Source: Diabrotica undecimpunctata (lineage: Eukaryota; Arthropoda; Insecta; Coleoptera; Chrysomelidae). Taken from it: 64,000 nt of DNA. Numbering within the stretch: the first letter of the stretch is position 1; every line of letters begins with the position of its first letter. The stretch covers positions 51,096,991 to 51,160,990 of the forward strand of contig NC_092807.1 of NCBI RefSeq assembly GCF_040954645.1, given 5' to 3'. Positions 56,596 to 64,000 of the stretch are shown in pieces. Position numbers and translations under genes: made by a program. The notes under the pieces are model-generated. The model searched no databases. It was not told the DNA's origin and worked only from the letters and a program-made list of their open reading frames with translations.

Positions 56596-57120
56596 TATTA
56601 TATTGTAGCGAGATTAAATAAAACGAGGATTCGAATTTATATAAATATATTTATTTATAACTTTACAGTTCGGTACTATCTTATCAACTAAACTAAACTC
56701 ATAACATCGTTACATATATATACTAAAGTTACTATGTTTGAGAACATTGACATTGTTTGAGAACAATGAGCACAGCTTTATTAATTAAATCTTGCCTAAG
56801 TACTTTCGCTCACTAGAGCATCCTCAGGGGGAGAGGAGAAAAAATTCGAATTCTCTCTCCTGTTGCCGACCAAAATGTAGCATCGACCTTTTTTAAAATA
56901 ATTTTAAAATGTTTGTCCTTGTTTAGTGTAGTGTTATGTTCAACTTTATGTTTAATTTTATCTATGACATTCTGGGATTGTTGGATAGCCCAAAATTGAC
57001 AAAATGCCCCTGAGGATGCTCTAGTGAGCGAAAGTACTTGGGCAAGATTTAATTAATAAAGCTGTGCTCGATATCTGCCTTTATCTTTCAAAGTTGATAT
57101 ATTCGACATTCAACCTTATA
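56596..57120. mobile_element. Insert with paired hammerhead-like modules
   Basis: GAGCACAGCTTTATTAATTA, then CTTTCGCTCACTAGAGCATC CTCAGG at 56768 is repeated inverted as CCTGAGGATGCTCTAGTGAG, then CGAAAGTACTTGGG, then TAATTAATAAAGCTGTGCTC at 57008-57068. It is likely a PLE-type terminal repeat inserted into the mariner arm. Confidence 0.65.
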
Positions 57121-57600
57121 TCAATTTAATAGATACGTGTTGTACATCACGTCATCGGCGTAATTACGTAATCGACGATTTTTTTAAATACAAACCGAGG
57201 TCACGACGGCTCATTTGAAAGGTCTCCTTATCGTCTTTGCAACGAAGTAATCACTTGAATATTTATTTCTACAGGGTTCACCAAAATTATGAACTTTGTT
57301 AAGTAACATGGAATTACAACAATAAATATTCATTCACTGAACTAAAATACACTAAGGAAAGCCACTGGGAATAAAACAAAATAGTGTTTTTTGTGGATCC
57401 GAAAAAAAAATACATTGAAAACAAACAATGCTACATTATAATCTGAAATTAACTATTGTAGTAAGTATTCCAAGTTATTTCTCAAAAATATTTAAATCAA
57501 TATTGTATTTGACTTGTCTTGATCTGTCAATGATCTGTAAATCTGTCAAATTTTTACTCTTCGAGTTTTTTGCCGACATTAATAACATCATTTACAAAAA

Positions 57601-58250
57601 TGAAACTAACAGAAACAGAACGAATCGAGATTTTAATCATGATTGGTTATGGAGATAGAGTGAGGAGTCAAGCAGAAGTTTGTAATTTATTTAATACTAA
57701 ATACCCCAATCGCGAACCAATTACTCAATCAACAGTAATAAAATTGAAACAAAATTAGAGAAACGATCCATGTTAAAGATCTTCCCAGAAGTAGTAGAAA
57801 ATCAATATCCGAAGTCAAAAAACTGGACGTTGTACGGGCGTTTCAAAAAAATCCCCATACTAGTTCTAGACAGGCCGCACTAGATAATAATATCCACCAA
57901 TCAACTGTTGTAAGAGTGCTTAAGCTGAACGGTCACGTAAATCGTCAGACATATCGATACTGGGCAAGTGAAAATCCACATTGGATGGAAGACCATAGGA
58001 CACAATATCCCGAGAACAGCATACTACGGCGTTGAGGTACGAAATTACCTTAATAACGTTTTCCCAGGCAGGTGGATAGGTAGAAGGGGGCCCATCGAAT
58101 GGCCACCACCAAGGTCTCCAGATTTGACTCCGCTAGACTTTTTTTGTGGGGATATTTAAAAATCAAAGTATATCAAAATCGAGCGAATAATGTAGAAGAG
58201 TTGAAGGAGCGCATCAGAACGGAAATTGCACAAATAACACCTGCACAATA
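57601..58250 (+). pseudogene. Mariner-like (IS630/Tc1-mariner) transposase, catalytic core deleted
   Basis: MKLTETERIEILIMIGYGDR from 57601, then AEVCNLFNTKYPNREPITQS is the first HTH. In another frame DLPRSGRKSISEVKKLDVV-like residues follow, with SRQAALDNNIHQSTVVRVLK the second HTH and YWASENPHWMEDHR. It then jumps to YYGVEVRNYLNNVFPGRWIG, EWPPPRSPDLTPLDFF (third catalytic Asp) and GYLKIKVYQNRANNVEELKE, RIRTEIAQITPAQ. The segment with the first two Asp residues is absent. Three frame breaks. Confidence 0.75.
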
Positions 58251-58645
58251 ATACAATGTGAACATCTTTCACATTGTATTATTTCTAAAGGTCGTCAATT
58301 TGAACATTTGTTGTAATTTAATTGTATTTAAGTACACATTTATTGCAAATTAATTATATTAAGAAACCAACAGTTTTGGTTAACCCTGTAGAAATAAATA
58401 TTCAAATCACTATACCGTTGCATAGGCGATAAGGAGACCTTTGAAATATGCTGTCGCGTGACCTCGGTTTGTATTTAAAAAAATCGTCGATAACGTCATT
58501 ATGCCGACACTCATGACGTAATGTCCAACACATATATGGCAGTTGATGGCCATTAAAAAATTAAAATTGACGTATTTTAAGATTTTTTTTAAAAGTCGTC
58601 TGTTTTTGAAATAATGAATTTATTCCATACATTTGCATTATACTG

Positions 58646-59035
58646 TAGCAATTTTATCAACCACTTAGTATATGATGTTTAATATCGTACAGTTGATTAC
58701 AATCCTATCCTCGATGTCGACTAGAACTGTCTTGAATATGTGTTCCACGTTTGTGATAACCAGTGTTGGTAATAAGACAATTTTTTGGTCCATTTTATCT
58801 TGTCTATCTACTCGCGCATTTCTTATACTAAGGATAGCAATGTCACGGGATTAATTCGATAAAATCAAAGTGTAATATTATTAAGTTGCAACAAACTTTA
58901 TAAAATTTATGGATCTACATAGCTCGCCAAACATAGAACTAATTTATTTTACAATATTTCGTCCCTTTAACGGAATTCTTTTGATGAAAAAAAAGACACG
59001 ACAACTTGAGCTTTAAAGTTTAGTTTAAAAAATTG
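58646..59035. other. AT-rich gap
   Basis: Nothing recognisable apart from a 60-codon frame without motifs. Confidence 0.3.
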
Positions 59036-59039
59036 CAGC

Positions 59040-59260
59040 TATTTATGGAAAATAAAAGAACTATATACAAGATCATACTGAAACTAATCTGGATATATGA
59101 CATAGAACTATTAGGATACAATAAACCATCTAACAGCAAAAACCTTCAAACGTTTCAATCAAAAATGTTCAAATGATAACTGGTATATCTCAAAGTCCCT
59201 TGGTATATCTCAAACCAAACTCTAAGCAATTATCAAAACACACCATATTGTAACTGTAAA
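59040..59260 (+). pseudogene. Jockey-clade LINE fragment
   Basis: KIILKLIWIYDIELLGYNKP, then NLQTFQSKMFK and PWYISNQTL match jockey RT tails (YKxxIxPIWxYGIxLWG ... LQxFQSKxLRxIxxAPWYVSN). Confidence 0.7.
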
Positions 59261-59289
59261 AACAAAAATAATGCAAAACCAACCAACTG

Positions 59290-59640
59290 TTGAAAACATC
59301 GCCACTTATGGTGCGGAATTATTTTCTCTGGAAATAGACTTTTGGAGGAAATGCTGTCGCATCTTGTGTTTAAAACACGTCAGAAATAAAAAAAATACGT
59401 GAAATTACAGCAGAAAAAGAAACCATTCTAGACGCCATAGATAGCAAAATATTAAGTAACTTGGTATGGCCACCTCCAAAGAATGGATAATAACAGATGC
59501 CACAGAAAATTTATGATAACACCCTAACAGCTAATGAAACCAGAAAAGCCACCAAGAAGATGGAAACAAGCAATGGTGGATACGATGAAATCAAGAGCCC
59601 TACACAAAGAAGCTGGGTAATAGACATCAAACTGTGGAAG
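59290..59640 (+). pseudogene. LINE thumb/C-terminus related to the 18596 ORF
   Basis: YGAELFSLEIDFWRKCCRIL, then EITAEKETILDAIDSKILSN resembles EMDFWRRAAGRS ... IMGIKRTITDDLTTKQL of the ORF at 18596-19399. Broken by stops. Confidence 0.6.
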
Positions 59641-60410
59641 TTTATATGAATATTATGAAACTGCATTATATATCAGCTATATACTTAATACATATATCAA
59701 AAACTTCCGAACTCATTCATAATAACTTTTTCTCGATACACAATTGCGTAACAATTAGAGTATTCCTAGGGCGCCAAAAATTTGTCATATTCGGTATAAT
59801 TACCTCATAAAAACTTTTTCACAGGAGGTATTTTTTTCGAGATTTAAGTAAATACTAAACTTTTTCGTAAAAACAAACAAATTAAGCTCTCCAAAAAGAT
59901 CTCCTAAGGCCATTCGTTGGAAAATGTCGAGCGATAAACTAACACAGGGTGGTCCAAAGTACCGGTAAAAGGATCTCGTTCCGAAACTGCCGCTATAACA
60001 CTTTTGGTGTCTGAGAAATAGATAAAGAAATTATTTCAGAGTTAATTGCTCAAGATTGATTTTGTTAAGAGGTTTTTTAGTGTATAGTAGGTAGATAAAT
60101 AAGGTTAATGCAGAGTAAAAGATAAATCAGATGTCACTAAAAGGAGATATGAGTACATTATTAAGTGTATAGAAGCGAGTGTATACGAGGGTATAAATAA
60201 ATGTTTTAATAATAATACGAATATTTGGAGCACAAAAAATATGATCTACTTAACCGTAGCCTAAGTTTATTTAAAGATCCCTTTAATAAATAAACCTTAG
60301 TGCTAGTACTGGCTGAATGGCTTAAGTCCAAGTAAAAAAATGAAAACCACTATGAAACTAATATTGTCACATATGTCAAGAAAATAGTTTAAGAACCGTT
60401 ACATGATTTA
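59641..60410. other. AT-rich gap
   Basis: No gene or repeat identified. Confidence 0.3.
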
Positions 60411-60424
60411 GTTATAAATAGGCT

Positions 60425-60475
60425 GTGGCGCACTCAGAGGGGGGGGTGTTTGGGGGTTAAACCCCCCCCCCCAGG
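60425..60475. repeat. G/C-tract hairpin
   Basis: CACTCAGAGGGGGGGGTGTT, then TGGGGGTTAAACCCCCCCCC C. A G-run pairs with the C-run around TTAA. Probably one end of a small MITE. Confidence 0.6.
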
Positions 60476-60829
60476 CATATAAAGTAAAAAACATATAAAG
60501 AATAGTAGGAAAATGTAACTTGTCTTTCACACACAATACAAAAATTAAAAACGCTGATTTAATAATTACATTACCACTTTGTATATGTAGAATACAATAT
60601 TTATTGTATAAATACACACTAATTAATAATTATTATTAAGTGAAGAGAGACTAAATGGTGTAGCCTTGATGTTTATCCATCAGGACATTCATAGATGAAG
60701 AAGAGATAATAAACCATATGGCTCTAAAGCAACGCCGCTTGAAAATTTTATTATAAATTTAATTTGTTTACAAATTATTATTTAAAATACAGTTTAGGAC
60801 TTCAATTAATATTTTTCATTATATTTAGA

Positions 60830-62060
60830 TATCTTCTTCTTCTTTATGTGCCATCTCCTTTAAGAAGGTTTGCAACCATCATGGCAATTCGTACTTTCGA
60901 TACCGCTGCTCTAAAGAGTTCAGCAGAAGTGCAGTTAAACCAAGCTCTCAAATTGTTTAACCAGCAGATGCGTCTTCTTCCGCGACTCCTCCTGTTGCAT
61001 TAATTGCAACAAGTTATAACGCTCGCCCCTCATGACATGTTCCAGATATTGCAGTTTTCTGACTTTAATTGTATTTAAAACCTCTTTATCTTTTCCCATT
61101 CTTCTCAACACCTCGACATTCGTGACTCTATCCACCCAACTTATTCTTAATATCCTTCTGTAGGCCCATAACTTAAAGGCTTCTAATCTGTCCGAAACAT
61201 CTTTTTTTAATGTCCAGGCCTCCAACCCATAAAATAATACGGAGAACACGTAGCATCTCAGAAGTCTTATCTTTAAATAAATTGAAATGTCCCTGCTGCA
61301 GAGTACTTTTTTCCGTTTGTTGAAAGAATTTCTTGCCTATCCTATTCTTGCCTTAATCGCTTCTGTGTACTCATTATTTTCGTTAATTATTGTACCCAGA
61401 TATTTATATTTTTCAACTTTTTCAATTTGTTCTCCATGTATTGTTATTTTTTCTTGGCGCTGTTGAGCTTTTGTAATTACCATAAATTGTGTCTTTTTTG
61501 TGTTTAGGGACAGTCCGTTTTCTTCACTGACTTCTACCACTCTGTCAACCATTTGTTGTAAATCCTCAAGACATTCCGCTAATAAAATAATGTCGTGGGC
61601 AAACCGTATATTATTGATTGGTCGGCCATTTACTTTTATTTCCATAGTTAGTTCTTCTAGTGCTTCCTGGATTATTTTATCTGAATACAAATTGACCAAA
61701 GTAGGAGACAGGTCACAGCCCTGCCTGACGCCCCTCTCAATCTGTATTTCATTTGAAAAGACGTTGTTCTCTTCTACCACAGCGATCTGATTTTATTAAA
61801 TAGCGCTAATGATCCTGATGTCTCTCATATCTAAGTTTTTCTTTTCAAGTAATTCGATAAGACGGTTATGTCTGACCTTATCAAAGGCTTTGTTGTAATC
61901 CAAGAAACACATATATACTGGCTGATTAACATTCAACCTTTGCACAAGTAAACTCACAGCGAACAGGGCTTCCCTCGTTTCCAGTGCATTTCTAAATCCA
62001 AATTGTGTGTCACTTATGTCCTGCTCAAGTTTGTTGTGTATTCTCCGGTGTACAATTTTT
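60830..62060 (-). pseudogene. RTE-like LINE RT through C-terminus
   Basis: From 62030 downward: FGFRNALETREALFAVSLLV, VYMCFLDYNKAFDKVRHNRL (box A); VVEENNVFSNEIQIERGVRQ then GCDLSPTLVNLYSD (box B); NNIRFAHDIILLAE near 61600 (box C, first Asp changed to His); LSLNTKKTQFMVI; KYKYLGTIINENNEYTEAIK; VLFYGLEAWTLKKDVSDRLE; AYRRILRISWVDRVTNVEVL; LQYLEHVMRGERYNLLQL. The 3' end carries the CCATCATGGCAATTCG motif. Frame breaks near 61800 and 61300; 5' truncated at about 62060. Confidence 0.8.
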
Positions 62061-62090
62061 ATTTAGATATAGATACCTAATATTAGGCTC

Positions 62091-62530
62091 ATGATAATAG
62101 TAGACAGAATGAGTCTGTTGCGAGGAGCATGCGTCTACAGGACTGTATCTGCGGCGGCCTTATGGACTATCACGGGTTGTGTCCCTCTGCATGTGTTAGC
62201 AGTAGAAAGGAGACATATCTATGAGAGAAGAGAGCATTTGACAACAGTCATAAAAAAGAAGAAAGGGAAAGATCAATGAAAAGATGTCAAAAAGACTGAA
62301 ACAACACGAAATATGTTGCCCAGTGGACCAACATGCTGATCTCGAGAATAAGAGACTGGGTAGATTGTCTGTTTTAGGGTGTATCTTCATAGGTTCAGAA
62401 AGACGGATACAGATAAATGCCTATACTGTGAATATTCCGATACTGTTATTCACACAATGCTTAAGTGTAATAGATGTACAGTGGAGAGAAACATAATGTA
62501 TAGAGAAATAGGTATAAACTAGGTATAAAA
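62091..62530 (+). pseudogene. R1-clade LINE C-terminus with zinc knuckle
   Basis: RGACVYRTVSAAALWTITGC then VPLHVLAVERRHIYERRE is the R1 post-RT region (AYRTVSxxALxVIAGxxPxxLxxxER). After a frameshift: WTNMLISRIRDWVD, then VYLHRFRKTDTDKCLYCEYS and DTVIHTMLKCNRCTVERN, giving the C-x2-C-x7-H-x4-C knuckle. Confidence 0.75.
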
Positions 62531-62819
62531 TTAAAAAGAAAGACGAAGAAGAGAACTGCCAACCGGAGCAACGACAGAGATAAGATCTAGATAAGAGAAG
62601 GAAGTGTTCCAAAAATTTCGTCAGCCTTACAGCGGCCATCCCACTTTCGGATTACGGTTCGTGCGACAGTCAACTGCGCACAAATAGGAGAGGGTTATTT
62701 TGAGTTGGTTGGCAGGATAACCTGAATCTTTGGCCTATTATCTTTAGTACTTATACGAGAAAACTGTGTCGATGTATCTTGTAGATACAGTACTTGATCT
62801 CTCCTGTGTGTTGTTTGGT

Positions 62820-62925
62820 TTGGTATTGGACAGAATAGATCTCAGTGTATTGGTTGTTTTTAATGTTTTTGTGATGTATTTATTTGCGATCAGTTTACTT
62901 TTCTGATAAGCGAATTATTACAAAC
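62820..62925 (-). pseudogene. PLE linker scrap
   Basis: The minus strand reads KYITKTLKTTNTLRSILSNT KPN, matching the linker of the PLE at 35945-36010 (TTFKTTNTLRSILYKTKPNN). Confidence 0.65.
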
Positions 62926-62984
62926 ACGATGCGGCATTAGTGCGAGGAAGTCCATTTTTTCAAGTGTCGTAAGAAATACGAAAA

Positions 62985-63345
62985 AAAAAATAATTTAGGT
63001 AAAAGTTGCAGCATAGATATAACCGTATTTTAAAATATTTTCAAATATACAGGGCCACTCAAATTAACAGAGTAGAACAAATTTATCTTTTTTTTTTAAT
63101 GGAACACCCGTGTATTTTTCCATTTTTGGACTATTGTCGATGTTCTCGTTTTTCAATATAAGGTTTGGCAGTGTTATATGAAATGTTTAAAAGAAAAAAT
63201 ATATTTATGTTCAAAAGATTTTTAATACAGTTGACTATTGCTAACATTATTGATATAGCGAAATAATTTTTGTATGGGTTGCTCAAAACTTGGCAGGAGT
63301 ATTTTCTAAATGAGTTTTGTTAAATGAAACACCCTGTATTTTAGT
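62985..63345 (-). repeat. Interspersed repeat, inverted copy of 40376-40690
   Basis: The minus strand shows GGGTGTTCCATTAAAAAAAA, then CTCTGTTAATTTGAGTGGCC CTGTATATTTGAAAATATTT, then ATCTATGCTGCAACTTTTAC C. The plus-strand right edge is AAACACCCTGTATTTTA at 63328. Confidence 0.75.
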
Positions 63346-63356
63346 ATGGCAATGAA

Positions 63357-63848
63357 ATGAATGTTCATGCTATAAACAACTCAAAATCTGGCAGAGCCCC
63401 TGGGCCAGATGAAGTTCATATCGAGCTGATTAAACTTATAAACGAAGACAATTTAAGTGCAATAACTATACTCTTTAACAACATATACAAATCTGGTGAG
63501 ATACCTACAGAATGGCTGCTATCGACCTTTGTTCCACTACCAAAAACCAAGAACCCCAAACACTGTAATGACTATAGATTAATCAGCTTAATGTCACACT
63601 TATTAAAAACATTTTTAAAGATTATACATGCAAGAATATTCAGAAAATGCGAAGCGGATATGAGTAATAGACAGTTTGGCTTTCGTAACGGCTTCGGAAT
63701 AGTGGAAGCTCTGTATAGTTTCATAACCCTTGCCCAAAAATGTCGAGACCAACAAAAATATCTTTTCGTTGCGTTTATAGACTATGAGAAAGCTTTCGAC
63801 AAAGTTAAACATAACATTCTCATGGAATGTCTAAAGGAAAAGATCTAA
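63357..63848 (+). CDS. RTE-like LINE RT N-terminal half, open frame
   Basis: 163 codons open. NNSKSGRAPGPDEVHIELIK (RT box 0/1), then GEIPTEWLLSTFVPLPKTKN, HCNDYRLISLMSHLLKTFLK, NRQFGFRNGFGIVEALYSF and FVAFIDYEKAFDKVKHNILM (box A with catalytic Asp). It stops at 63846, where box B should follow; the sequence then jumps to a C-terminal LINE tail. Undamaged in this part. It starts directly after the CACCCTGTAT repeat end, so the ATG is internal to the original protein. Confidence 0.8.
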   Translation: MNVHAINNSKSGRAPGPDEVHIELIKLINEDNLSAITILFNNIYKSGEIPTEWLLSTFVPLPKTKNPKHCNDYRLISLMSHLLKTFLKIIHARIFRKCEADMSNRQFGFRNGFGIVEALYSFITLAQKCRDQQKYLFVAFIDYEKAFDKVKHNILMECLKEKI

Positions 63849-63904
63849 AGGAAAAAAGTTAGTGGTCACTATTATTTTAGTGCAACTACTTCACTAGTGC
63901 TATA

Positions 63905-64000
63905 TGGCGAAGACGATACAACTCTGAACTATACTGAACTATACAAAATATACCAGGATCCGGATATTATAACATTCATTAAAATAGGACGGCTGCGTTG
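63905..64000 (+). pseudogene. LINE C-terminal fragment running off the window
   Basis: ELYKIYQDPDIITFIKIGRL R in one frame up to the edge resembles the ELYxLYxEPDIIxFIKxxRLRWxGHV motif at LINE ORF2 ends. Confidence 0.55.

Larger units (their letters stand above)
56481..58645 (+). mobile_element. Mariner-like element with ~250-bp terminal inverted repeats
   Basis: The left arm 56490-56593 (AAATGTATGAAATAAATTCA, then CAGACGACCTTTAAAAAAAA) and 57125-57290 (ATACGTGTTGTACATCACGT, then ACAAACCGAGGTCACG and AAGGTCTCCTTATCG) is mirrored by 58375-58640. A separate ~530-bp insert (56596-57120) splits the left arm. Inside is an internally deleted transposase gene. Confidence 0.75.

Overview
The window is eukaryotic, AT-rich, and behaves like a repeat-dense intergenic stretch of an insect nuclear genome. 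The evidence is the mix of element families: RTE/BovB-like, I-group, jockey and R1 non-LTR retrotransposons, Penelope-like elements (PLEs), Tc1/mariner, hAT, PIF/Harbinger and P-like/THAP DNA transposons, and MITEs. Spliceosomal introns with GT..AG ends are visible in two of the transposon genes. A beetle or hemipteran would fit, but the species cannot be fixed from the sequence. I found no convincing host gene, tRNA, rRNA, CRISPR array or bacterial-type operon. Nearly every recognisable coding stretch is a broken transposon gene.

Layout. 1-5.5 kb: edge of a DDE transposase, then an I-group LINE (RT plus RNase H) split by a TTAA-flanked palindrome-rich element, then a Tc1 relic. 5.8-8.4 kb: a PIF/Harbinger element with TAA target duplication, a five-exon Myb/SANT-like gene and a collapsed transposase gene. 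9-12.7 kb: LINE relics and a foldback. 12.9-14.7 kb: a broken two-exon transposase-like gene. 17-20.4 kb: an RTE-like LINE interrupted by a second LINE, then jockey debris and a 286-bp hairpin MITE. 21.7-24.3 kb: LINE 3' fragments. 24.8-26.9 kb: a P-like element with a THAP remnant. 27.6-29.5 kb: LINE fragments. 30.9-33.6 kb: PLE terminal repeat, then an inverted-repeat element stuffed with (TA)n, a mariner-type MITE and hammerhead-like modules. 34-37.3 kb: mariner relic and a PLE between inverted terminal repeats. 37.7-40.2 kb: two LINEs. 41.5-42.9 kb: a hAT element carrying a sequence that folds as a canonical hammerhead ribozyme. 43.2-46.4 kb: LINE and PLE relics, one PLE interrupted by a palindrome with a 14-bp target duplication. 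47.7-49 kb: jockey and Tc1 relics. 49.7-53.4 kb: a roughly 0.95-kb inverted repeat around an open LINE endonuclease frame. 54.5-56.4 kb: tandem duplication and a PLE GIY-YIG ORF. 56.5-58.6 kb: a long-TIR mariner-like element. 59-64 kb: further LINE fragments (jockey, RTE, R1), a PLE scrap and a repeat shared with 40.4 kb.

How the parts relate. The content is layered: elements inserted into elements, with several insertion junctions readable as target-site duplications (TAA, TTAA, 8-bp, 9-bp, 14-bp). The most notable signals are RNA-level. One is a complete hammerhead ribozyme on the minus strand near 42.1 kb. The other is a recurring CUGAUGA/UGAGAA - hairpin - GAAA module at about ten sites in PLE-like terminal repeats, whose hairpin stems differ in sequence but keep pairing.
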